A stretch of DNA of 64,000 nucleotides, taken from NCBI GenBank assembly GCA_022829145.1, contig CM040744.1:6111001-6175000 (forward strand). The letters are read 5' to 3'. The DNA is from Albula goreensis (Eukaryota; Chordata; Actinopteri; Albuliformes; Albulidae). The position numbers and the translations under genes are program-made. Positions within the stretch are counted from its first letter, which is position 1. Each line of letters starts with the position of its first letter. This document shows, piece by piece, positions 52,936-63,876 of the stretch. The notes beneath the pieces are model-generated. The model did not search any database. It was not told the origin of the DNA and was given only the letters and a program-made list of their open reading frames with translations.

Positions 52936-54179
52936 CATCCCCATTTCTGTGACTTGTACACCTGCTGCAATTCAGGTACCAACTATTTAACCACTTTCAA
53001 AATATGTTCACACTGATCACATATCTAAGTGTTCATTTTAAAATGTTATTTATAGCAGAGGTATATCAGTACGTAGTATTGACATTAAAATGACTGCTTT
53101 TTTTAGCTGAGGTTTAGTTACTTCACACTACAAGATGTTTAATGTTTCCTTTATTTTGTCTATGCCCTGTATGTACCTGAGTACTTTTACAATTATGTAT
53201 GGAAATCCATACAGACATATACAATAACATATGAAATGGTGTACAGGTAACCGTACAACTGATGTCTACCAATGAAGTTCTTCAGGTCCTCTCAAGCATG
53301 ATTTACTTAATCTCCGCTATTCTGGGATTTGCATCCACAAATTAAAATAATAAACTAATCTAATCTGAAATATGTTCACATCATCTTTCTGAATTAAAAT
53401 TCATAATTTGGCAGAGTTCTCAAAAGGTCTAATGTGAATCAGGTCTACTGTGGAACTCCATAATTATTCCAGAAAGGTCGGGTAGTGTAGAATGTACAAT
53501 CTCAGAAGGGATAAATAGAATCTGTTTTGTAAACAAATTATTCCCAGCACAAATTTAGCGGTTATTGAATGCAATAAAATGGTACGTTCTGGGAAAACTA
53601 AAGAACAGCATGAACACTGAGAAAAGAATACATGAGATCAATACCCCTTTTACAGCTACCTAAAACTCGTGACAAACAGATTTACTGCTGGTGTAAATGG
53701 GTTCACCCATGTTCACTAACCAGTGTCCATAACACAGGTCAGGAGTCCTGGGTCCGAAAGGATTTGGCTTCAGCTATTCCCCAGCCAGGCTGTGTTTATG
53801 GAGCATGCTGGCATGGTGTAAACTGTGCTCACCAAAGAAGACGTAGTCTCCTCTGAAACTACAGACTTTCACCACAGTTCATTCGGCCCGCTAAGTTCAT
53901 ATGTAAATTCTCTTCTAAACCACGGTCATAAATAGATAAATTGGTAATGAATGCAGACTGAAATGAAGTCAAAATTTACTAAGACTATCATAGATAGTGA
54001 TTTTATTGATCCTTTGAAGATCAATACAATATCAAGATATTAATTTCATTTGGCATAGCTATTAGCATAATAATCAAAAGTTTAAAATCACCATGATGGT
54101 GGTAAATCTGCCATGATGAAGACATTAGTGATTTTTTTCTATACACAATGAAATGGTGAGTGAGACGAATAATAAATCC
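52936..54179. other. Intronic DNA
   Basis: No feature was recognised beyond short chance frames. Confidence 0.5.
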
Positions 54180-54790
54180 GAGGGCCGCAGTTGGAAAACT
54201 GCAATTTCGTTTCATCTTGGGAACAACACGTTTCCAAATGAATAATCCGTTTCTGCCAACAGGCTATTTGGAAGCGTTTCCAGAATAAAGCCTTTATTGA
54301 GCATAACAAACTGAAGTGCCAAGAGTTTGCCAAACGCCACTGGCACTTTGAGTGGAATCAGGTAGACTGGTTGGACAAGACCAAAATTTAACTCTTCGGC
54401 TCTGAACACCACTGGTATGCTTGGCTTCAAAAAGATACATACAAATAAAAAACATAATACCTGTCATGGAAAATGGTGATGAAATATTGATTGATATTAC
54501 TGGGACCCCTGTCAAAATCAGTAACAAAATGCACTCCACTGAATATCAGGATATATTGGCCAAAAACCCGGTTGAATCCACTAGGAGGCTGAGACTTGAC
54601 CCCTGGTGCACTTTCCAATCAACAGAAATGCAGTCGGATAATAAGAAAAGATGTTTTGCAATGGCCGTTTCAGTCTCTGGGCTTCAACCTGATTGAAAAC
54701 CTGCGGTCTGAATGGAACATGTTGATGTTGATCTCTGTTGATCTAAGGAATTGGAGGATCTCAGAAGGTTATAAGTAGAGGATTGGTTCC
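54180..54790 (+). mobile_element. Tc1-like transposase fossil, catalytic domain
   Basis: In broken plus-strand frames it shows KLQFRFILG (about 54200), a FAKRHW-like helix (about 54326), a VGQDQN remnant where SDETK is expected, LFGSEHHW-like (about 54398), a central MENGDEILIDITG part (about 54466), a VLQWPFQSLGFNLIENL block with the catalytic Glu (about 54653-54707) and a short tail. Stops are frequent. It is more decayed than the element at 12621-14243 and no inverted repeats were found. Confidence 0.6.
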
Positions 54791-56418
54791 TATCATTGTG
54801 TTTTCCAACCTTATTACACATCATAAAATATTTAGGGTCGTTATCCTTGTCAGAGGAGGTTTGAACATGACTCAAAAATGTGTGCGTGCCAATAACATCC
54901 TGTCAAAATGCAACAGAAAGTATACTGACAGTTAATAGCAACATTCAAACTGAAAAATGTTGAAAGTTATGCAAGTGTTTTTTAGTATTTAACACTGGTG
55001 TAAGTTTGCCCTTTTTAAGAATGAGATTGTCTTTGAGGTGCTGCGGTAAGACATGGAGAAATGCCAAGTCTGAAAATTACATAACTACAGTACGTTGTAT
55101 TGGAGAAAAGTCTTTGGACAGGAATGTGATCATCAATTGGAGTCAGGGATTAGAGTCAGAACAAGATGATATTATGTTGGACAATAAGTATATATAGACT
55201 ATCTTTATTTATTTGAATGTGTTTTTCTGTTGGATGTGGGGAAACTGATCTCTCTGCAAGTGGAGCAGATTCGAAGGCGGTCTGTTGTTTCTGGCTTATA
55301 CAGTCGAACACATCATATAAGCTTGTGTTTCACATAAATCTTTGAAGCTATACAAGAGGCACTTCAAAGCTTGAGTGAAAAGATCTCTGTGTCTCTTTCT
55401 CAAGACACTGACGACATTAACATTTCATGCACCTAGGTCTTTGCAGAGCGTCACTGGAGTCAGCGGTGAGAACCAGGCGAGCATGTGGCTCTTCACAAAA
55501 CCAACTGCAGTGCCTTTCACATCCATGGGGCGATCGTTTTCGCACTGCAAGAGCCGACTGGGCTGTCACCGGGCCTTCACAACCGGCAAGCATGTGTTCC
55601 GTATTATGTTAACACAAACATATCTACATATGCAAAAATGGAGATAAAATGTCAGGCTTTGATCAGAGTAATTTGCAAGTGCTTGGATAGGATTCACAGC
55701 TTGTGAGGGACGATCAAAGTCTGTCTACTATCCAGATGAAATCAAAAGCTTCACCCTCTCAATAATATGAAATGACAAAATTTTGTGATGATTGCTGGAT
55801 CCAGTTTTGATTTGCAGAACAAAGATCCATTAGATGTGCCAGATTTGTAAGCTGTTAAAACGGCGGGAGGCATTGTATTAAAGGTACATTTAGCCCCATT
55901 TAACTTAATACAATGTATGTATTTACATATTAAAAGAAAAACATTACAACCTTTACATTGTTTTGTAACGACCTGCGGGAAAAGGTCCAATATCTTGACC
56001 CACCTTGAAAAGTATCAACCTAAATTTCAATGTGATGGCTTCTTCGAGTGAGACTGACTGCAAGCATGAATCATGTAATGATTTAAAATAAAATCAATAA
56101 GATAAAGATTTCAATGCGAAGAAAAACAAGTACATGAGAATTCGGTTTTAACCTGTTTCGCATCAGCTTACTTTAAATGGGAATTTCAAAGTAGTGTGTT
56201 TGAAATCAGCACCGTTCCCCTTGTCCAAACAAACTCTGGCCTGGCCATTTGGTGCATGGGTAGGTGTCTGGTGCTGGGAAATCTTTCACACCTGTCAAAA
56301 TGAACAGAACTGACACAGTAATCTCGCCGACCAAACACTTTCGCTCAGAGGAAACAAATCTGAAAGCACCCTTAATTCCACAGTGAACCACGAAACAAGT
56401 GGTGCTGTATTTCTGCAG
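54791..56418. other. Intronic DNA
   Basis: A GC-richer block lies at 55380-55620 (listed separately); otherwise nothing was recognised. Confidence 0.5.
55380..55620. promoter_or_regulatory. Candidate regulatory block or unrecognised exon
   Basis: CpG-bearing complex sequence (GGGGCGATCGTTTTCGC at about 55527, CACCGGGCC at about 55567) has all three plus-strand frames open for about 60-90 codons. No family was recognised. Confidence 0.2.
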
Positions 56419-56420
56419 TA

Positions 56421-56543
56421 CACTGTGAAATGTTCAGTGTTAAATCAATTCTGTTAGTGTTCATTTTACTTTGATCAAGCACACGTAATCTCAGCTGAAC
56501 TAAACTCTGCTGGAGTCAAATTAATACTGAAACTTTGACTGTG
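56421..56543. mobile_element. Small MITE with TA target duplication
   Basis: This 123-bp element is flanked by TA on both sides (56419-56420 and 56544-56545). The ends CACTGTGAAATGTTCAG and, inverted, CACAGTCAAAGTTTCAG match at 13 of 17 positions. The interior GTGTTAAATCAATTCTGTTAGTGTTCATTTTA-like wording is that of a MITE common in fish genomes. It has no coding capacity and was probably moved by a Tc1/mariner transposase. Confidence 0.75.
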
Positions 56544-56545
56544 TA

Positions 56546-59088
56546 GACTCAGCTCAGAAATAGTAGACCAGTTACCTCATAATCAACACAATGCCATAAT
56601 CTCAGGTTTAAGTCTGGGAAGGTGCATCAAGAACATCTATTTTTGGGAGACATAATTCAACCTGATCTTTGCTATACATCATAAAAATAACATACCAAAA
56701 AAAACACAGTGGTCTGTGTTTGCTAGACTGTCTGTACAGCTTGTAATAAAGTGCAAACAGGAATCTCTGTGGTACTGATAGAGCTACTTCCTAGTTACCC
56801 CAGACAGGAGCAAATCTCAAAAAAAGTGATCGATTGTTCCAGAAGTACAATTTCCAATTTAACAGTCTCAAAAAATAAAACACAGACAAGTCAGTGCAGT
56901 TACCCAATTATGAAAATAACCACTTTCATACTCGTTGGTTGAAAGGCATAACATCGTGTTAAGTGTTCCTCCTTCTGAACATTTTAGCCTTGAGGGAGTC
57001 TCAAATATGAGAAGATTTCAACAAACGCAGTCTAATTTAAAGCTTCCCTCTCTTTTGCTATGCAGTTACATCAGCAGAACACTTTTCCAGTGTTGATGGG
57101 ATAATTCAATGGAAATTGTCAAGAAAATCAAACACATTAATTTTAAATGAATTTAATATGCTGACAGTTCTTGGATGAAGAGGCAAGCTGTGACTTACGC
57201 AAAACTTTTAACAGTATTTATATGTCTATAATTTAAAGCACTGAGTACAATCCAAGGCAAAAAATTATTTCATAAACTTTTTAAACATTTTAACTGACAA
57301 TGTTTGTATACCTGCAGTTTTAGTCTGCATCAAAACCAATGAAAATTCATTAACCATCTTGGCTACATGTTCTACATCATACCATACAATTTTCAGCTCA
57401 ATAATTCAATATTTGTTTGAAAATATATCACAGTTTATCCAACCCATGGAATATTGTAGACAATGTAAGAACCTTTCATGAGAAGAAGTGAGAAGAAAAA
57501 CATTAAGAGCCTTTCCTTTATGATGTATCACTTAGGTGTGAAGCGCGGTGTGAAAAGTTAATTTGGTTTTGTAATGGATCTCCATTTCTCCTTGACGTTT
57601 ATTTTTTCAGAAAAATTCAAATATTCATCCTTTTTAACAGATACAAATTGGCTGGCTAATTTTAGTGATTGCTAGTTGACAACCTGAGAAAAATTACCAA
57701 TATACATTCAACTTCGATTCAGATTCAAGTAAAACATTTGGTTTAATCGAGGATTCTGTTTTCCAGTGTACAAGTTGACTCTTGGGATCATACTTCAATT
57801 AATTTACTTCATGGTCTGTGAAGCATAACTAGTTTATTTTTGCAAGTTATACAACAACATGTTGAGAGCACAGTTGTGAACAAAGCAATATTTTCAATAT
57901 TCAATATATTTTTTGGTTCCTTCTTTGTCATACTGCACATAAAAGTGAGTGAGTGTATCCATTGATGACGGGGGTATAGAAAGTGGCAAGCATCAGTAAA
58001 CATAAACAAAGTTTTAACCGCAATGTTTTGCCTCTTTTATTTGACATACTGTATGAGGAATACTTTCCTAGCTTTGGTGGTGGGACCCATGGGAAAATTA
58101 ATCAGCTAGCTTGCTACACCCTGCCATTGCCTGACAAATACACAAACAACCCAAACATAGCAGGTCAGTGAAAAGGGGAGATACACCCCTTTTCAGTAGG
58201 TAAACACCCACCAACTTAAGAGTCCTCCATCTTCCAACTCTCAGTTTAACCCTGACATTGCTAAAAGTGCATTACTTGTCATGTGATGTCTTTGTACCTA
58301 TTAGCTAAATATTGTACATGTACAACTCCCTAGTGCCCTCTTCATTGATCATAAACACACCATAGATAGTGCAAAAGTAATCTTAAATTACAGCTATTAA
58401 CTAACATAGACGTAGCGCTATGACAAGAGAGTTCCGAATTTAAAACACTTCTATTTGAAAACCGAGTTTGGAAAATGGAAATGTGGAATTGTGCATTTAA
58501 GGATAGTTCAATATCATGCAATCACAGTGTCCTTGTTCCTGTTAGTTCAATATTGTACACCTAAAAAATGTCCTTGGGCCATTTTTCATTTATTATTATC
58601 TAGTGAAAGGAAACCTTCCATTACCACCGTTAGACATAAAAGAAATTGCAGTAATTACCGACTTGGTTCTGAAAACACAAAACCCTCAGCATTTCTGTAT
58701 GAGACAGGAGAGGTTCGTTCATCTTTCCCACCATCGACTGACTGCACCACCCCAAATTTAACACCTATGATGAAGAATGTGGACCACAGTATTTCCCCAC
58801 CCAGAATGTCTTTGCTGTAGAATTAGTTTGTAAATCCGCCTCTCTACGAGAGAGATAGAAAACAAAAACCTGTGATTGGCCCAGGTTTCACATTAGTCCA
58901 AGTATATGCTTGGTGAATCTAAAGCAATGAGCATTCAAATACTGTTGATTCATATGAGAAGGCCCTAAGTAAAAAGGCATTAGTTTCTGACGCTTGATCC
59001 TAACCACAACTGACGATCTTGTTTTTCCCTCAAAAACAGGTTCAGGGTCTTTATCAGTGTTATTTATTCTCCCTCCTCTGTTGGCCAA
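56546..59088. other. AT-rich intronic DNA
   Basis: No gene or repeat was recognised apart from short chance frames. Confidence 0.5.
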
Positions 59089-59193
59089 CGACTTCGATAG
59101 CGCTTTAGATCTTCCCCGTTTATATGAAGCTTCGTAAGTCACAACTGATTCTCTACATATAAACGGGGAAGATCTAAAGCGCTATCGAAGTCG
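59089..59193. repeat. Perfect 38-bp inverted repeat with 29-nt loop
   Basis: The arm at 59089-59126 is the exact reverse complement of 59156-59193, with no mismatch over 38 bp and a 29-nt loop (59127-59155). The arm contains CGACTTCGATAGCGC and AGATCTTCCCCG. On the minus strand, arm and flank form an open frame reading KRGRSKALSKSLANRGG, and on the plus strand the second arm reads KRGRSKALSKSATPN. Total length of 105 nt is in the range of a small-RNA precursor hairpin. Confidence 0.95.
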
Positions 59194-61379
59194 GCTACAC
59201 CAAATAGCACCATCCCTGATCCTGAAATGTTACCATCATTACCACGTTGAACCTTGTTAGCGATGCACTGTTAACAGTGTTCCCTGATTTAAGATGCATT
59301 TTCACAACAATGAATCAACAGTTGCAGGCAATAACACAATGTTATGGCCAATGACAACTGTTACTGTCCTTTAATTTAAGATATTTTATAAAAATACATT
59401 TTCTGAGTGTTGAACCTACGAAACTATGTGAAGATTAAAAAAAATGAAACCCTTAAACCTGATTACAAGTCAAAACAAGGACAAACGTTGAATTAATGCT
59501 GCTCTATGTCAAATGTCAATTGCATGCTCAATTTGAATCGATTGCCTTCAACATTGTTGGTCCTGACCCCTCCTCACCTAGACCGGGAGCCTGGGTTTAG
59601 ACTATCAAGTGACTGTAGAGTAGCTTCAATTGTGGAGACAGGTAATGCTGTGCAAACTAATAGCTCCAGAAGAGAACAACGCGTGCCAATGTTTCAGCAG
59701 GGCGAGGAAGGCACTTTCCGCCAAAACTCAGCACACCTATGGAGTTGCATTTTCAAAAACGGGACTACGGCGCGGTTTATTAAGGAAGACAAGAGCCCTC
59801 ATCTCCTCCAAATATTCAATTCACTTCCGCCAACTTATTATTTGTATAACAGAGTCTGGTTTTGATGAATGCTTGTTTTAGATTAACATCTGTGAGCATG
59901 CACCAAAGCATTGAGACTTATTTCCCTTGACAAGACGTGTACAGGAGGCCAAGGGAAAAAAACTGTATCCATGCCAGATAATCCTTTCATTATTACATTA
60001 CTTTATTTATTATATTATTTGTTCTTTCTGTCTATGCTCTCATCCAAGTCGACTTACACGTAACTAAATGCAGCTCTTATACAGAAAGCCTAGATATTTA
60101 CAATTCGGGTTAAAGAACAGGAATGGTCGGCGTCTGGTGTACATTCAGCCAGTGACTCCTTAAATTTCATGCTTAAGTAAATGCAGCAACATTTGGCAAG
60201 TTCAGACTCCACCAAATGTACATTTCCAGGCTAAGTTCGTAAAGAGAAAAGTCACCCTTGCTTGTATTCTTTAAGGATAAATTACATTCCAAGCAGTTCT
60301 CTCTCTCGCCCCATAACCCCTCTCTGTCTCGGTGTGTATATAAATGTAAAAGTATGCTTTACGACTTTTGAAGGCGTAAGGGATGGGGCAGCTCTTACCC
60401 AGGAAGAGAGCTGGAAAGTGCTGATTCTGCCCCGATGTCTATGCGATAGCAACAGGTAAAATGTGATAAATGCGCCTGTCCAAAGGACATTACATTCTGA
60501 AATTGCGATCCGCTTCGAGACTGTTCTGGATCTTGTTTTACGATAGTTTTCACACCTGTCCCAATGATAAATCAAAAGCACAATGTTGACATGCAATCAT
60601 TTCCGCAGAACACAGTATACATTTTGATCGTAATTTATATCGGACACAACAAGTTCTCACATTCCCTTAAAACTGAATGTACGACAGACTTTAGGTCCTC
60701 TCGCGATCCCTTCTCATCAGACTCCCAAGCACATACGGTATCAGGTGCAACAGACGATTCTGCCCCAACTATTGCTTGCAGCCACTTTCTGTGATTTGGT
60801 CCCAAACCCACTTGCAGTAACCGTTCTGTATAGTATGAAACTACTTATTATGCTGGGAAAGAATCAAAATATCTATTTCAGGAAAGTGCATGACACTTCA
60901 TAACTCAGCCTCGGAAGAAAAATCTTGTTTTGATGGAAATGATTGGACACAACAGCCACCCAAAACCGCTGTCTTCTCCCTCCTACTAACAGAAACTGGA
61001 AACCAAAAGAAGACAATTTCCAGACATATTCATACTGTTGTAGTACAATTGTGCATGTCTCATTTTTGGATCTTATGCTAACCTGTATAAACATAAGAAT
61101 AATTATCAAGGAAAGTAAGAATTGATGGCCATAAAGACTGAGATGTGAATGCGTTTCTCCTGGGACTGAGCTGTCACTCTGCTGTGTAAATTCACTTCCT
61201 GACATAAATCATTGCAGAACATCAGTGCTTTCAAAGCAAATATCCGATAATGTTTAAAATAACGTTTTCTCCCCCTTTTTCCCCAACCAGGCCTACAACC
61301 AAACTAGTTAGATCTCCTGCAGCATTCATGCCTGCCAACCACAGTCGGAGGAAGCTCCAAGCAGGTCCCTGACAACCTC

Positions 61380-61680
61380 GCTTCTTCACGCACTGCCAAC
61401 ACACCACCAATCGCAGGAAGTCCAAGTCATCGGAGGATCATGAGGATGGTATATTCCAGATTCATGCATCTACAAGTGCCCCTCCTGATGGGACATGGCT
61501 GATACAGAGGGATGAGAATAACTAAACTCAGCCTGCTTACCCCCATCGTTCCCCAGACAGACTGTCGCCTTGCTTCTCCGGACCTCCGGCCATAGCCAGC
61601 AACGGCACAACCAGGACTCAAACCCCTGACCGCAAGGCTCAAGCTTTTACTTTCAGAGATAAAACTGAACTAATTTTGAA
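61380..61680 (-). repeat. Possible tRNA-derived SINE
   Basis: On the minus strand a good RNA polymerase III B box, GGTTTGAGTCC (61624-61614), is followed by CTGGTTGTGCCG. An A box is only weakly present (AAGCTTGAGCC at about 61647). The body carries the GCTTCTTCACGCAC phrase seen in dispersed fish repeats. The boundaries are uncertain. Confidence 0.4.
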
Positions 61681-61869
61681 GAGGTAGTCAAAGGGACACA
61701 AGTTTTGCAACAAGCTAATGTGAGCATGACAATATGAATCAAATCACTGTAGTTTTGCTGTGGATACAACACATTTTTATATTATTCTATTATATCATAT
61801 TGTGCTGAGGAGTTTCAGAGACAGCATATGAAGTTAGTTTATCTACCCAGCCGTGTCCTTAATAATCCT

Positions 61870-61900
61870 TGTTGTATTATTATAATACAATAATACAACA
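61870..61900. repeat. AT-rich palindrome, 12-bp arms
   Basis: TGTTGTATTATT (61870-61881) pairs exactly with AATAATACAACA (61889-61900) across a 7-nt loop. Confidence 0.9.
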
Positions 61901-62229
61901 CAATATTTTAACACAGCACAGCCTAGCAAAGCAACAAATTACATAAAAATGTAAGTGTTTGCAGTAGAAGGAATAGAGACAGTTTAGTTCAGTGCTTGAA
62001 CGACTAATGATATACAATTAACTTTACGGAATAAAATATGTAAATATGCTGCATTGGTAGACTTCAGGTGCAGATGCAAGAAAATGGGGACTGTTTGATG
62101 ATTTTGTCCTTACTTCAGGTGTGAAGGTTATTGTACCATTATCTATGAGAAAATGTGCAAATTATACCTCTTTACTGTGTTTAGTAGAATTCCTCATGAG
62201 CTCATTCCCCAGTAATTATACCTTCTAAG

Positions 62230-62820
62230 CATACCCTTGCGGCGATTACCACATTGTTTAAAGCGTCAGCTTTTTCACACAAGGCATTCTTAACAGGTGA
62301 ACACGCTTGGCAGCATTACTTTGAAAATAATTTCTATACCCCCGCGGTCAGCCTCATGAACACACTGCTGATGCATGACACGCGACGTCCAGATGCAATC
62401 CTTCCGTCAGTCTTCTGCGTGTCCCTTGATTAATGAGAGCTAAGACGAATGGAATAATTGCTGGGAAGTGGCAGATCGGGAGCGTTACTGGAAGCGATAC
62501 GTTGTGACACGCATCATCGAATGATGTCAGCGGCGACAGTAAATCCCGCGGTGAGATAATCAGACCTGGTGATGAATGTCAAACATAAACATCGCAGGAA
62601 CTGCTCCACTTCGAGATAGTAACCGCTCCGTTGCGATGACCTCACCGGAGCCAGACCACATCAAACTGATGGAGCGTCAATCAACGGCCCCCATTCCGTA
62701 TCACCGGTCAGCGTCATAATGGGAACCGCAGCAACGACTTAACTAATTACACGGTAGCAGGCATGTGCCTGCAGGAACGTAATCATACCTAAGAAGGTGG
62801 TGACGAATGGCCTGACAGAG
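62230..62820. promoter_or_regulatory. Candidate enhancer block next to the first CNTFR coding exon
   Basis: This long block of complex sequence has many CpG sites (ACGCGACGTCC at about 62379, CCCGCGG at about 62547), homeodomain-type cores (TTGATTAATGAG at about 62426, CTAATTAC at about 62743) and no repeats or open frame. It lies about 1 kb inside the intron from the signal-peptide exon, a usual place for enhancers. Conservation was not tested. Confidence 0.3.
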
Positions 62821-63794
62821 TACCCATCAATATGTCAATTTATGTTGAGGACCCTTTTAATGAACGGCGAAAACTTTTTAACCACTCTGGTGCTTAAATT
62901 GTGAAAGGACCTTGGAAAGACATTCTATAACCCAAGCCAAGTTAATCTGAGGTTTATTCACTGTACGGGACAATAAAAGTGACATGGCGGATGATGAAGT
63001 TTATTTTAAAAAGCGGCCGCCCCATAGGAGTCTGTGTAAAATAGACTTTGGCAGTTGGGGAAAAAAAGTGACATGTGTGAACACAGCCTATGGTATCGAT
63101 TTGGTATCAGTTCCAAGGTACCAAAGCTGGTATTGATTAACGAAGTCAAAATTTTGGTATCGGTCCTACACTAAAACCAGGTTCAAAAACCCAGAGCGCA
63201 AACCTTAACTTAGCAAGTAAAACAATCAGTAGTCCCACATTTGTTGCTTTGAATCAATAACTTTGGATGGAGGAGGTGAAGGAAAAACTTTGCTAACGAA
63301 AGCAACCGACTGAGTGTGGGTGACAGATACAAGATGCTCTCATCCCTCCCTTTTCGGATTTTCTCCGTCCCTTCAAACAGCCAAACAAAATAACCTAACA
63401 ATAGCCCGACAGTAACTTTTATCCTCTTCCTTTGTGACGTCTCAGGTGATTGTCAGTCCTTTTGTTCTGAAATTGTATCTGGCCAAGTGACTTTGCAGAC
63501 ACGATATAAAAGTCAGTGTGTAACTGAACACTCAGAGTTTCCCACCCACTGGTCAGGTGACAGACAGCTGAGTCCCGGCGCGTTTCATTGAACCGTGTAT
63601 GTGATCTCCTTGGTCCTTCCGGGGGAAGGGTGTGTCAAGGCAAAACGAGACGCCGGGACAATAAAACCATCCACATCAGAACAGACTACCGCCATTATCA
63701 GAGCAATTGTAGAGATAAAAAAAGGCAAATGACTGACAGAATATGGATTACTTGGTTTGGGGGGTTTTGGGGGTGGGCGAATAGTTGAACTTAC
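62821..63794. other. 5' end of the large CNTFR intron
   Basis: No gene was recognised. Several GGTATC(G/A) words occur between 63091 and 63165. A G-rich run (63754-63777) lies 17 nt inside the intron from the donor. Confidence 0.5.
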
Positions 63795-63876
63795 CTTGCT
63801 GGCTGCGCCTCTGCGCGAACACTACCACCACGGCGGCAAGCACCACGCAGCAGACCGAGGTGACAATATTTGCCAT
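63795..63876 (-). CDS. CNTFR: CNTFR first coding exon: start codon and signal peptide
   Basis: On the minus strand this exon reads ATG followed by 26 further codons and the first base of codon 28. It encodes a short N-terminus (MANIVTSVCC), a run of Val/Ala/Leu (residues 11-20) and FAQRRSQQ. This is a secretory signal peptide, with likely cleavage after Ala21. It resembles the start of vertebrate CNTF receptor alpha, where Ala-Gln-Arg also follows the hydrophobic core. The donor is CAAG|gtaagt at 63794-63789. The acceptor AG (63878-63877) touches the ATG and is preceded by a pyrimidine-rich tract and a CTAAC branch-like site about 24 nt upstream, so this is an internal exon and 5'UTR exons must lie to the right of the window. 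It ends in phase 1 and joins in frame to the Ig exon at 18785. CNTFR is a GPI-anchored receptor that binds CNTF-type cytokines and signals through gp130 and LIFR. The exon joining is inferred from phase and homology; no transcript was seen. Confidence 0.93.

Larger units (their letters stand above)
59194..62229. other. Intronic DNA with weak repeat traces
   Basis: No gene was recognised. The part 60035-60100 (CATCCAAGTCGACTTACA) resembles the body of the fish SINE also seen at 48158. The AT-rich hairpin at 61870-61900 and a tRNA-like patch at 61380-61680 are listed separately. Confidence 0.45.
18786..63794 (-). other. CNTFR: CNTFR intron between signal-peptide and Ig exons (about 45.0 kb)
   Basis: This is a GT-AG, phase-1 intron: gtaagt at the right end and tgcttgcag at the left end. 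It is 45,009 nt long and AT-rich, and holds most of the transposon fossils, microsatellites and candidate regulatory blocks listed separately. No other gene could be confirmed inside it on either strand. Confidence 0.9.

Noticed and set aside
62757..62772. p53-like site in GCAGGCATGTGCCTGC
   Set aside because: It deviates from the consensus and is a single half-site; too weak to call.
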